A program made the translations under genes and the position numbers. Positions 8,302-18,169 of a DNA stretch of 64,000 nt are shown here, in pieces (the first letter of the stretch is position 1; each line of letters opens with the position of its first letter). The notes below the pieces were generated by a model that was given only the letters and a program-made list of their open reading frames with translations, was not told where the DNA came from and made no database searches. The stretch spans positions 62,001 through 126,000 of the forward strand of contig WQZS01000003.1 of the NCBI GenBank assembly GCA_009780585.1, given 5' to 3'. Source of the stretch: Defluviitaleaceae bacterium. GTDB lineage: Bacteria > Bacillota > Clostridia > Lachnospirales > WQUN01.

Positions 8302-9477
8302 ATGAACACGACATCCTATTTAAACGACGCGGTACGGTACATCGAAAAACGGCTGTTTGACGTCATCGACTTCACCGAGGCGGCACGGATCGCTTGTTGT
8401 TCGGAATACCAGTTCCGCCGGATATTTTCATACCTCGCGGGGATGCCTTTAAACGAGTACATCCGCAAGCGCAGGTTATCGCTGATAACGGAGCAGCTTT
8501 ACCCGGGCGACGCGCGGATTATCGACTTGGCATACCGTTGCGGGTATGAAACGCCGGATGCGTTCGGCAAGGCGTTCGCCGCGCAATTCGGCATCACCCC
8601 GTCGGCGTACAGGAAAAAGCCCGTACCGCTGACGATATTCCCGCCGCATTTTTTCCATATATCATTATTTGAGGGCATCGGTGCAAACCACCGGGTGTTT
8701 CATGAATTATGGCAGCCGCGCCATAACGATAAAGGAGGACATATGTATAAACTAAGCGATTTTACGAACGCGGAACGGGACAAGTGCCTGCCCGTGGTGG
8801 CGCAAATCATCGAATGTGCCAACATCACGCGGGCGCAGGGCGTGCTTGCGCTGGAGGAATGGTGCAAGCAACACGAGAATACCTTCATTACCTTCATGTT
8901 ATTGATGGTATGCGACGGCACCAACCCGGAGCTGGTAAGGGATATCGGCGTAACGCTCATCGATTCGGGCGATTATAAAGGGGAGGAACTACTTTCACGG
9001 CTGATGACCGTGGAGGGCGTGCTTTCGATACAAGCGGGCGAAAATCCGGTTATCATCGAAAAGAAGCTCTTTTCCATGCTCGGCGAAAAATACCTGATGG
9101 CGAAGGGTTACATGAGCACCGACGGCAACCCCCACTACCCCGAATACGAACGGCGTTACGCGGCGATGGCCGCGAAGGAGGGCATACCCGGTTCGGAATT
9201 CGACGCGGCATTTGAAGCGCTTTCCAACCGCGATATCCAAATGGTCCTGCGCGAAACCGACCAACATGATTTATCCTTGGCGCTGAAGGCTAGCGGCGGC
9301 ACGGCAGCCGTAAAAATCATGGGCAACCTTTCCAAACGGCTAGCCGCGATGATATTGGAAGAAATGGAACTCATGGGCACGGTAACGAAAGCGGATGCCT
9401 TAACCGCCCAAGGGAAGCTGCTGGATACCGTAAAACGCTTAAGCGAAATGGACGGAATCGTTTATACCTACGGATAA
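8302..9477 (+). CDS. AraC-type HTH frame fused to a MotA/FliG-like protein
   Basis: One 391-codon frame. Residues 1-110 are an AraC/XylS DNA-binding domain with both helix-turn-helix units (LFDVIDFTEAARIACCSEYQ and IIDLAYRCGYETPDAFGKAF) and the closing FGITPSAYRKKPVPL. The usual AraC effector domain is missing. After about 35 linker residues the frame continues without a stop into the MotA/FliG-like protein that starts at residue 148. A perfect AAAGGAGG precedes that internal ATG (8743), so either this is a true fusion or a truncated regulator whose stop codon was lost and whose downstream gene keeps its own translation start. GGAAAGGGGG precedes the ATG at 8302. The HTH identification is secure; the fused state is not. 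Confidence 0.65.
   Translation: MNTTSYLNDAVRYIEKRLFDVIDFTEAARIACCSEYQFRRIFSYLAGMPLNEYIRKRRLSLITEQLYPGDARIIDLAYRCGYETPDAFGKAFAAQFGITPSAYRKKPVPLTIFPPHFFHISLFEGIGANHRVFHELWQPRHNDKGGHMYKLSDFTNAERDKCLPVVAQIIECANITRAQGVLALEEWCKQHENTFITFMLLMVCDGTNPELVRDIGVTLIDSGDYKGEELLSRLMTVEGVLSIQAGENPVIIEKKLFSMLGEKYLMAKGYMSTDGNPHYPEYERRYAAMAAKEGIPGSEFDAAFEALSNRDIQMVLRETDQHDLSLALKASGGTAAVKIMGNLSKRLAAMILEEMELMGTVTKADALTAQGKLLDTVKRLSEMDGIVYTYG
8743..9477 (+). CDS. Soluble MotA-cytoplasmic/FliG-C-like fusion, paralog 1
   Basis: Internal start in the frame above: ATG at 8743 with AAAGGAGG 4 nt upstream gives 244 aa. Residues 26-112 match the cytoplasmic part of the stator protein MotA: TRAQGVLALEEW, CDGTNPELVRDI and then directly EGVLSIQAGENPVIIEKKL, the segment that in MotA follows the fourth membrane helix. 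Helices 3 and 4 are absent. Residues 155-243 match the FliG C-terminal domain (NRDIQMVLRETDQHDLSLAL, NLSKRLAAMILEEMELMG, AQGKLLDTVKRL). In flagella these two surfaces touch each other to transmit torque. No membrane segment and no other flagellar gene are present. The paralog at 57886 has the same architecture. The function is unknown. Confidence 0.75.
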   Translation: MYKLSDFTNAERDKCLPVVAQIIECANITRAQGVLALEEWCKQHENTFITFMLLMVCDGTNPELVRDIGVTLIDSGDYKGEELLSRLMTVEGVLSIQAGENPVIIEKKLFSMLGEKYLMAKGYMSTDGNPHYPEYERRYAAMAAKEGIPGSEFDAAFEALSNRDIQMVLRETDQHDLSLALKASGGTAAVKIMGNLSKRLAAMILEEMELMGTVTKADALTAQGKLLDTVKRLSEMDGIVYTYG

Positions 9478-9501
9478 CTTCGTCTCAATTTGAGACGAAG
9501 T
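9477..9501. repeat. Dispersed palindrome, copy B (at a stop codon)
   Basis: ACTTCGTCTCAA-T-TTGAGACGAAGT: 12-bp perfect arms around one base. Its first base is the last base of the TAA stop of the MotA/FliG-like gene. No T-run follows, so it is not a canonical terminator. Confidence 0.75.
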
Positions 9502-9556
9502 CGCGGGGCTTTAATTATGGTAAAATGGGCGGAGTTCCTTTCGGGAGGGCTTCGCC

Positions 9557-11719
9557 TTGTTTCATGTATCGATTAACGGCAAGGAATATACCGCATACGA
9601 AAACGAAACACTTTTATCAATCGCGCGGAGGGAAGGGATTTTTATCCCCTCCCTTTGTTTTGATCCGCGGGTGGAGGTTTCGGGGGCGTGCGGTTTATGT
9701 CTTGCGGAAATCGCCGACCCGTCGGGAACCTTCGCGCAAAAGCCCGTACGCGCGTGCGCCACGGTTGCCGTACCGGGGATGGTAATACGCACCGATACCC
9801 CGCGCGTCCGCCAAGCGCAGAAAAGAATTATCGAACTGCTCCTTTCCGCCCACGACGGCGATTGCGTCGCGCCCTGCCGTTTGGCTTGCCCCGCGGGAAC
9901 GGATTGCCAAGCATACATCGCGCTCATCGCCGAGGGGAAATACGAAGAAGCCGTAAACCTCATGTACAAAGCGCATCCCTTCCCCGCGTCGGTCGCGCGG
10001 ATATGCCCGCGTTTTTGTGAAAAAAATTGCCGCCGTGCGGAAAAGGGCGAAGCCGTAAATATCGCGGGGTTAAAGCGTTACGCCGTGCAGCAAGCGGGAA
10101 AGGAGTTATCCCCCGTCGGATTAAACTTTACAGCGCATCCTTCGAAAGGGGATCATTCCGGAAACGCGCCCGATGCGCAGAGTGTGAACGTGTTGGATGA
10201 TTCCTTCCCCATCGGCGTAAATTTTACTGTGCATCCTTCGCCGGAATCCCCCGTCAAGCGTTTCGCCATTATCGGCGGCGGCCCCGCGGGTTTGACGGCG
10301 GCGTATTTCCTGCGCCGCGCGGGGCATCATGTAGTGGTGTACGACCGCGCCCAAAAAATGGGCGGCCTTCTGCGATACGGCATCCCCGAATACCGCTTGC
10401 CCAAAAAGGTGCTGGACGCGGAACTGGCGGTGTTGGAGCGGATGGGGATTATATTTAACAACGACGGATGGTTGGGATATACCTCCAACCCCGAATCGAA
10501 TAATCATCACAACGCGCTATGCGTCGAAACCCTCTGCGCCGAAAACGACGCCGTCATCATCGCCACCGGAGCGTGGAACCCCAAACCCTTAGGCTGCCCG
10601 GGGGACGACTTGCCCGGGGTTTACGGGGGTACGGCTTTCTTACTGCTGGTTGCCATGGGTTATATTTCAAAAGAACGTATGCCGAACCTTAACCGCGTCG
10701 TGGTCGTCGGCGGAAGCAATACCGCCATAGACGCGGCGCGTACCGCCTTGCGCATCGGCGCAAAGGAAGTCGTCATCTCCTACCGCCGCACCCGTACCGA
10801 AATGCCCGCCGAACCGCGGGAAATCGCCGAAGCGGAAGCAGAAGGAGTAGTGTTCAAATACCTAACCGCACCCATCGAAATTACCGCGAAGGAAGTACCT
10901 TCGGAGGATATTCCCGACCCCGCTCCCCTAATTTCCGCTTCCGGCATCCGCTTGCAACGCATGTCCCTAGGCGAACCCGACGAAAGCGGACGGCGCGCGC
11001 CCGTCCCCTTCTCCGGCGCGGAGGAATGGCTGGAAGCCGACATGATCATTTCCGCTATCGGCCAAGCGGTGGAACCGGAAATTTCCAACCTCAACCTACC
11101 CAACGTACACATCATCGGCGACGCAACGGGCCAAACCTCCTACGCCATCGAAGCCATCGCCCAAGGGAAAAAAGCCGCGGCGGTAATCCTCGCCGCCTTT
11201 GAAACGCCCCCCTTTACCCTCACTTCCCAACGCCTAACACCACATTCCGACCTCCCCCCCACCCCCCGCCAAACCGCGCAAGCCCTACCCTCCGCGCAAG
11301 CAAAAAAGGGATGGGATGAAATCCACCCCGACCTTTCCCCCGCGCAAGCCGCCAAGGAATCGGCACGCTGCCTGTCCTGCGGATGCGCGGGTTATCATAA
11401 ATGCAAGCTCATTTCCCTAACCAATCGATTGGGCGCGGACCCGCATAAATACAGGGCAAAATCGGATAGCCCCAAATTATCGCTCCCTTCCCACGACCCC
11501 GACAAATGCGTCCTGTGCGGCTTATGCGTCCGCGCCTGTGAAAAACGCAACGGCGCGGGGCAGGGCTTGCTTTCCGCTTCCCATCGGGGTATCCGTACGG
11601 TTTTGCACACAGCGCAGTTGGGCTCCCCCGCTTGCGAAGGGTGTACGGATTGCGCGGACATTTGCCCGACGGGCGCGATGAAGCCGCAATGTATTGCACC
11701 CCTCCCACCCAACTGTTAA
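9557..11719 (+). CDS. Iron-sulfur flavoprotein oxidoreductase (GltD/NfnB-like with ferredoxin domains)
   Basis: A 720-aa multi-cofactor enzyme. Domains in order: an N-terminal 2Fe-2S ferredoxin-like domain (about 1-80, cysteines in SLCF, GACGLC and RACAT); a helical 4Fe-4S domain (CVAPCRLACPAGTDC and ICPRFCEKNC, about 103-165); a pyridine-nucleotide-disulfide oxidoreductase core with the FAD motif AIIGGGPAGLTAAY and the NAD(P) motif VVVVGGSNTAIDAA; and C-terminal cysteine clusters (CLSCGCAGYHKC, CVLCGLCVRACE, CEGCTDCADICPTGAM). It probably shuttles electrons between NAD(P)H and ferredoxin or a partner dehydrogenase; the partner is not encoded nearby. The start is TTG with GGGAGGG upstream. 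It stands alone as a single-gene unit. Confidence 0.85.
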   Translation: MFHVSINGKEYTAYENETLLSIARREGIFIPSLCFDPRVEVSGACGLCLAEIADPSGTFAQKPVRACATVAVPGMVIRTDTPRVRQAQKRIIELLLSAHDGDCVAPCRLACPAGTDCQAYIALIAEGKYEEAVNLMYKAHPFPASVARICPRFCEKNCRRAEKGEAVNIAGLKRYAVQQAGKELSPVGLNFTAHPSKGDHSGNAPDAQSVNVLDDSFPIGVNFTVHPSPESPVKRFAIIGGGPAGLTAAYFLRRAGHHVVVYDRAQKMGGLLRYGIPEYRLPKKVLDAELAVLERMGIIFNNDGWLGYTSNPESNNHHNALCVETLCAENDAVIIATGAWNPKPLGCPGDDLPGVYGGTAFLLLVAMGYISKERMPNLNRVVVVGGSNTAIDAARTALRIGAKEVVISYRRTRTEMPAEPREIAEAEAEGVVFKYLTAPIEITAKEVPSEDIPDPAPLISASGIRLQRMSLGEPDESGRRAPVPFSGAEEWLEADMIISAIGQAVEPEISNLNLPNVHIIGDATGQTSYAIEAIAQGKKAAAVILAAFETPPFTLTSQRLTPHSDLPPTPRQTAQALPSAQAKKGWDEIHPDLSPAQAAKESARCLSCGCAGYHKCKLISLTNRLGADPHKYRAKSDSPKLSLPSHDPDKCVLCGLCVRACEKRNGAGQGLLSASHRGIRTVLHTAQLGSPACEGCTDCADICPTGAMKPQCIAPLPPNC

Positions 11720-11778
11720 AATCCGGTTAATACGGGCATATTTTATAGAAACCTATCCCAACCAATGAGGTGTATTCC

Positions 11779-14359
<2,581 letters not shown>

Positions 14360-14361
<2 letters not shown>

Positions 14362-14386
14362 CTTGTGCCCTAATAGGGCACAAGTT
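14360..14386. repeat. Dispersed palindrome, copy C (overlaps the secA stop)
   Basis: AACTTGTGCCCTA-A-TAGGGCACAAGTT: 13-bp perfect arms around one base. It begins at the second base of the secA TAA. Compared with copy D, changes in one arm are matched in the other. Confidence 0.8.
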
Positions 14387-14399
14387 GACGGGGTAATAT

Positions 14400-14426
14400 A
14401 ACTTGTCCCCTAGTAGGGGACAAGTT
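14400..14426. repeat. Dispersed palindrome, copy D (between secA and Nudix gene)
   Basis: AACTTGTCCCCTA-G-TAGGGGACAAGTT: 13-bp perfect arms, 13 nt after copy C. It ends 4 nt before the CGGAGG of the Nudix gene, so a hairpin here could affect ribosome access. Confidence 0.8.
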
Positions 14427-14444
14427 AACGGAGGAATTATTAAA

Positions 14445-14987
14445 ATGGCCGAATTGTGGGACATCCTGGATGCCCAAGGCAACAAAACCGGACGCCTGCA
14501 CGAACGCGGCAAACCCCTGGCACCAGGCGATTACATGTTGTGCGTCCACATTTGGAAGCACAACGGACGCGGCCAATGGCTCATCGACAAACGCACCCCC
14601 CGGGGTCACAACCACATGGACGGCAAGTGGGAAACCACCGGCGGCGCTGCGCTGGCGGGGGACGATTCCCTCACCGCCGCCTTGCGCGAGGTAAAAGAGG
14701 AATTGGGGCTAACCCTGGACGTTGCGAAGGGGCGCTTCTTCAAGCGCATACCCTATGTCAACGTGGGTGAAAATAAAAACACCTCCTTTTTCGTGGATGT
14801 ATGGGTGTTCGAACACGATTGCCCCCTGTCGGACGTCACCTTCCAGGAAGGCGAAACCTGCGGCGCCCGCTGGGCAACCGCCGACGAAATACGGCATATG
14901 ATGCACACGGGGGAATTCCTGACCGAAGGCAGGCAGGGGTTGTTTTACCCGTATTTTAATGAGATGGTGGCATGGGTGTATCCTTGA
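14445..14987 (+). CDS. Nudix hydrolase
   Basis: A 180-aa protein with a Nudix fold. The Nudix box spans about residues 66-88 (GGAALAGDDSLTAALREV, continuing KEELGL); the metal-binding REVKEELGL core is intact, and the first glutamate of the canonical box is an aspartate. The N-terminus (ELWDILDAQGNKTGRLHERG) resembles the isopentenyl-diphosphate isomerase-like/YfcD branch, so the substrate may be a diphosphate other than dNTPs. CGGAGG lies 9 nt before the ATG. The frame is open upstream through palindrome D, but that part has no start with a ribosome site. It is probably transcribed with the next gene 23 nt downstream. Confidence 0.85.
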   Translation: MAELWDILDAQGNKTGRLHERGKPLAPGDYMLCVHIWKHNGRGQWLIDKRTPRGHNHMDGKWETTGGAALAGDDSLTAALREVKEELGLTLDVAKGRFFKRIPYVNVGENKNTSFFVDVWVFEHDCPLSDVTFQEGETCGARWATADEIRHMMHTGEFLTEGRQGLFYPYFNEMVAWVYP

Positions 14988-15010
14988 AAATGTAAGGAGG
15001 GAAATCGAAC

Positions 15011-15391
15011 TTGTCGTCTTTAAGCCACGAAGAACAATTAACCTTAACGGAATCGCTAAACTGGGATTGTTCGGACAAACCGGAGGACATGCTCGCCTTA
15101 ATCAAAGGACAGCTTGAAACCTCCGGCTCCTTTACCCGAAGCACGCTGTTCATCCGTTCCTTGGAGCGCTTACCGTGGCATTATATGACGGCACTTTGGG
15201 GTGTTAACGCGATTAAGGAACTGTATACCCCGGAAATAGCCGAACGCATTTGGCCCAAGGAAAGGAGGCATCATTTTGACTTCGCCCTCGCGGTATTACG
15301 CGGAGAACCTCTACCCCCTTCAAGATGGGGTCATGAATATTTTAAATCGCAGCGGCACCGATTTTTTTCTGACCGGAGGGACGGCGCTTAG
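15011..15391 (+). CDS. Partner protein of an AbiEii-type nucleotidyltransferase
   Basis: A 126-aa soluble protein (SLNWDCSDKPEDMLALIKGQ, LFIRSLERLPWHYMTALWG, FDFALAVLRGEPLPPSRWG). It belongs to a conserved family that usually sits directly before, and overlaps, genes for AbiEii/AbiGii-type nucleotidyltransferase toxins; an antitoxin or regulatory role is inferred from that context only. The start is TTG, about 9 nt after AAGGAGGG. The 3' end overlaps the truncated nucleotidyltransferase frame by 116 nt, which looks like the normal arrangement because the overlapping tail still reads as family sequence (LRGEP..W...RHRFFSDR). Confidence 0.6.
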   Translation: MSSLSHEEQLTLTESLNWDCSDKPEDMLALIKGQLETSGSFTRSTLFIRSLERLPWHYMTALWGVNAIKELYTPEIAERIWPKERRHHFDFALAVLRGEPLPPSRWGHEYFKSQRHRFFSDRRDGA

Positions 15392-15464
15392 CCGGGGTTA
15401 TTATCATCACCGTTATTCCGACGACCTCGATTTTTCAACGGGATATAAGGAATATTACGTTTGA
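15276..15464 (+). pseudogene. Truncated AbiEii-type nucleotidyltransferase
   Basis: A 62-codon remnant starting TTG after AAAGGAGG. It keeps the N-terminus and active-site core of AbiEii-like toxins: YPLQDGVMNILN, FFLTGGTALSRGYY and HRYSDDLDF, i.e. the GG-x-x-L and D-x-D elements. It stops about 10 residues after the catalytic aspartates. Family members run to roughly 200-300 residues, so the rest, including the lysine-bearing helices, is gone. The next gene on the other strand ends 42 nt later, marking a deletion or insertion boundary. Confidence 0.65.
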
Positions 15465-15506
15465 TATGTTGAACGGGTAAAAACCGAGCATTACAAGAAG
15501 GGTAGC

Positions 15507-16907
15507 TTACCGCGCCAACCAAAACGGGATATACAAAACATCCTGCTCCCTGTCCAGCCGGTCTTTGGTGATGACCACCGATAACGGAATCTTGGCATTA
15601 AAAAATGTCTGTTTAAATTCAACCAACGAAGTATGCCTTACGTTCGACCTATATTTAACCTCGACGGGAAGCACTTCGATTTTTTTATCGATTACCAAAT
15701 CAACTTCAACACCTTTCTCCCGCCAATAGTGCAACGTCCAAAGATTGTCTTCGCAGGCTGCCAACGCATTTCTCGCGCAGATGCTTTCGACGATGTGCCC
15801 TGCTTGCGTGTCGGTTATCTCCGGCAACCGAAGCATCGCGTTGGCGATGCCGTTATCCAAAACATAGAGCGTTTTATTTTTTCGCAGGGTTTTTCCGGCG
15901 TTCGGGGCATAATTGCTCAGCACAACGGTTAAATACGCTTGGGAAAGATAGGTGAGGTAGGCGCTCACGGTTTCGTTGTCGCAGCCGATGGTATCGGCGA
16001 TGGTCTTCATATTAAAATCCTGCCCGTTGTTGTCCGCGACGAAGAACAGCAGCTTTTCCAGTTTATCCGCCGCTTTGATTTTATAAATACTCACGATGTC
16101 ACGGTACAAGCCTTGTCCGATGATATCGTCCACAATCCGCTTCTGCCAAAGGGTGGTATTGTCGTCCATAAAATATTCGGGATAGCCGCCGATTAACAGG
16201 AACGCTTGCAATACCGCATTTACATATGGCTTGAACCCGTCCCACCGCCATGCTTGCTGTTTTAATGCGTCGTAATAAGCGGCAGGGTCAACATACAGGC
16301 TCCCGTCGGGAATCGCCTCCAAGAAATCCGCAACCTTTTCGTCGCTCCGGTATACCGACCAAAAACGGCAAAATTGCATCAGGTCCAAAGGCATTAACCG
16401 CATCGTGTCCGTGCGGCCCATCAACGATTCCTTCGCGCCGTCAAATAAGTGGCTTGCGGAGGAACCGCTGACGACGAACTTTATATTGTAATGCGGTTCG
16501 TAATAATTCTTTAGCCATAACTGCCAGCCGGTGAACATATGAATCTCGTCAATGAACACATAGATTTTATCGTTTAATTCGGAAACCGCTTCATGAAGCA
16601 CATCGTTCAAGTACCCCTCGATAACGTCCCCGATGGATGTGTTTCCGCCAAACAACGTAGGGTCATCGCAGCTAAAAAACAGGACGCGTTTGGGCGCTGT
16701 ACCGGACTTTAATAAATGCCCGATAGCCTGTTGTATCAAGGTAGACTTGCCGACGCGGCGCGGCCCTATGATAATTTGTATCCTTCTCGCGCTCAAGCCT
16801 TTGATTACGGTATCCAACTCATTACGCGCCAATTTGTATACAGCATCCACGGATGACTTTCCCGTAACCCACCATTCATTCCGGCGGCCGAGAATTGCTG
16901 CGATCAT
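15507..16907 (-). CDS. AAA ATPase of the DUF4143 type
   Basis: A 466-aa ATP-binding protein. Walker A is GPRRVGKST (about 48-56) and Walker B is IYVFIDEIHMF (about 114-124), followed by VVSGSSASHL as sensor. The C-terminal half is the DUF4143 domain with a restriction-endonuclease-like end (VEVDLVIDKKIEVLPVEVKY, matching the D..(E/Q)xK pattern of nuclease folds). These proteins are abundant, often mobile, and of uncertain function. AGGTGA precedes the ATG, and a strong sigma-A-type promoter lies at 16943-16971. It is AT-richer than the core genes and looks acquired. Confidence 0.8.
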   Translation of the reverse strand: MIAAILGRRNEWWVTGKSSVDAVYKLARNELDTVIKGLSARRIQIIIGPRRVGKSTLIQQAIGHLLKSGTAPKRVLFFSCDDPTLFGGNTSIGDVIEGYLNDVLHEAVSELNDKIYVFIDEIHMFTGWQLWLKNYYEPHYNIKFVVSGSSASHLFDGAKESLMGRTDTMRLMPLDLMQFCRFWSVYRSDEKVADFLEAIPDGSLYVDPAAYYDALKQQAWRWDGFKPYVNAVLQAFLLIGGYPEYFMDDNTTLWQKRIVDDIIGQGLYRDIVSIYKIKAADKLEKLLFFVADNNGQDFNMKTIADTIGCDNETVSAYLTYLSQAYLTVVLSNYAPNAGKTLRKNKTLYVLDNGIANAMLRLPEITDTQAGHIVESICARNALAACEDNLWTLHYWREKGVEVDLVIDKKIEVLPVEVKYRSNVRHTSLVEFKQTFFNAKIPLSVVITKDRLDREQDVLYIPFWLAR

Positions 16908-16942
16908 TATAAAATCACCTACTTTAATGTAGTATCGCCATT

Positions 16943-16971
16943 ATTATAACATGTTATGCGGATATATTCAA
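16943..16971 (-). promoter_or_regulatory. Promoter for the DUF4143-type ATPase gene
   Basis: Read on the minus strand: TTGAAT, 17 nt, TATAAT. The -10 is 36 nt upstream of the start codon. Confidence 0.75.
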
Positions 16972-16986
16972 ATTAATAATAAATAT

Positions 16987-17006
16987 AGTGCGATTGTATT
17001 CGCACT
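16987..17006. other. Short hairpin upstream of the ATPase promoter
   Basis: AGTGCGA-TTGTAT-TCGCACT is a perfect 7-bp stem in an AT-rich stretch. The rest of the gap from 16908 to 17044 holds only the promoter and this repeat. Confidence 0.35.
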
Positions 17007-17044
17007 TTGTGATATATATATTATTCGAACAATGCGGCAACATA

Positions 17045-17090
17045 AATAAAACGCCGCGCCTGTTTACCATACGATAACAGACGTGGCGTT
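17045..17090 (-). terminator. Terminator of the 84-aa gene
   Basis: On the minus strand AACGCCACGTCTGTT pairs with AACAGGCGCGGCGTT (two non-canonical positions) and is followed by TTTATTTATG. It lies 18 nt after the stop of the gene at 17109. Confidence 0.65.
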
Positions 17091-17108
17091 GTTACGGGAC
17101 AAGGTCAC

Positions 17109-17363
17109 TTAAACTATTTTTGGCAAGGGATTTAATAATTTATGGTTCACGTATAAAGAACATTTAATCCGGAAAATACCGCCTATTGTAGCTTTAATTT
17201 CTTCTCCGTTTATTAATTTTCCACGTAAGCGATGATCTGATGTTGAATAAATGTCACTACAGTTGTCTTGTACATCGCCATTTACAATTAATTCGCTTCC
17301 GCCTGACTGCTTGTAGGTTACTTCAATTACATTGTTTTCATGTTGATACGACCATCTTTTCAT
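17109..17363 (-). CDS. Small hypothetical protein
   Basis: An 84-aa protein (MKRWSYQHENNVIEVTYKQ, SELIVNGDVQDN, LRGKLINGEEIKATIG, KCSLYVNHKLL) with alternating beta-strand character, similar in pattern to small stand-alone beta-sandwich domains in clostridial genomes. No signal peptide or membrane helix. AAAGGAG sits 7 nt before the ATG. It lies downstream of the structured RNA on the same strand, separated from it by that RNA's terminator. AT-rich; function unknown. Confidence 0.6.
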   Translation of the reverse strand: MKRWSYQHENNVIEVTYKQSGGSELIVNGDVQDNCSDIYSTSDHRLRGKLINGEEIKATIGGIFRIKCSLYVNHKLLNPLPKIV

Positions 17364-17454
17364 AATTTTCTCCTTTTTAACAATATTTTTATTTGAAATA
17401 TCGGCGTCCCCGGGGAAATGTTTTCACTTTTCCCTGCGAGGTATGCCGTTAACC

Positions 17455-17503
17455 AAAAAGGCGTGTAAGGGACGACGGCTTACACCGTCACCACCTACAC
17501 GCC
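17455..17503 (-). terminator. Terminator of the structured RNA
   Basis: On the minus strand GGCGTGTA pairs with TACACGCC, enclosing an inner hairpin GACGG..CCGTC, and is followed by TTTTTGG. It defines the 3' end of the RNA at about 17455. Confidence 0.8.
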
Positions 17504-17714
17504 AAAATCGGCTGCTACAGATTTCCACCACTACCGCACGTAGTACAAGCCACCCATACCACCTACCCCGTTATTGCGGGTAAAAGTGATAATGTGTATA
17601 CTTATCCAACTGCAACGGCAGGGTTTCCCCTGTGTTTGTAGGTGATGTGTACTCATCCCTACACTCGTCGTGGAGCGCGCTCAAACGCTTCACGGACGTT
17701 GCGGTTTTTGTTTC
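17455..17714 (-). ncRNA. Independently transcribed structured RNA, family not identified
   Basis: A 260-nt stretch between its own promoter (17721-17749) and terminator (17455-17503) with no coding frame worth annotating. In order on the minus strand it holds a GAGCGCGCTC palindrome, a stem TGTAGG-GATG..CATC-CCTACA, a CAGGG-GAAA-CCCTG hairpin with a GNRA tetraloop, GATAA..TTATC, TACCCG..CGGGGTA, CTAC..GTAG and the terminator stem. GCAACG near the 5' end can also pair with CGTTGC after the GNRA hairpin. The motif GGTGG recurs four times. I see no signature of tmRNA, RNase P, SRP or a known riboswitch; 6S RNA and the raiA motif are possible but I cannot match them. Confidence 0.65.
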
Positions 17715-17720
17715 GCGGTT

Positions 17721-17749
17721 ATAGTAGCAGGTTTATAAGGGATATACAA
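17721..17749 (-). promoter_or_regulatory. Promoter of the structured RNA
   Basis: On the minus strand TTGTAT, 17 nt, TACTAT. The expected transcript begins near 17714. Confidence 0.65.
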
Positions 17750-17815
17750 GAAAAATTTATGCATTATAATATATGAAGCGCAATTTATCCGATTCACAAC
17801 ACGGCAGGGGTTGAC

Positions 17816-18169
17816 ATGAACATTTCAAAAGTATTCGACTACGCCCGGCATGACAATAAATTCCCCCACCATATGAGCAATTTCGGGCATATCTTCCTGG
17901 ACTCGGCGGATGCTTCCCTGGTTTGCGACGAGCCACCCTTTTATCCCGACTTGCCCAAAAGCGCGTACGTCTTCGCCGCGGGGTTCGTGCATTATTGGTG
18001 CGACGTTTTCATGCTTCCCGTGCCGGAATGGGTGAATGGAGAAAATTACAGATTCGAAGAACCCTATTTCAACCAACCCTTGATGAAGGATGAAATCATA
18101 AAATTAACCCCGACGCAATTCGCCGGACGGAATTATTTTATCCCCTCCTCGGAAGTGATTTATGTATGA
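17816..18169 (+). CDS. Hypothetical protein, first gene of a three-gene overlapping cassette
   Basis: A 117-aa protein rich in aromatic residues (MNISKVFDYARHDNKFPHHM, AAGFVHYWCDVFMLPVPEWV, LTPTQFAGRNYFIPSSEVIY). No membrane helix or known motif. AGGGG lies 6 nt before the ATG, and TATAAT at 17765-17770 may be its -10 box. Its stop overlaps the next start (ATGA at 18166), so it is translationally coupled to the nucleotidyltransferase-like gene and is a plausible partner or antitoxin for it. That role is inference from context. Confidence 0.6.
   Translation: MNISKVFDYARHDNKFPHHMSNFGHIFLDSADASLVCDEPPFYPDLPKSAYVFAAGFVHYWCDVFMLPVPEWVNGENYRFEEPYFNQPLMKDEIIKLTPTQFAGRNYFIPSSEVIYV

Noticed and set aside
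17455-17714. Identification of the structured RNA as tmRNA, RNase P RNA or SRP RNA
   Set aside because: No tRNA-like end, no GAGGAAAGTCC-type core and no SRP tetraloop domain could be found on either strand.
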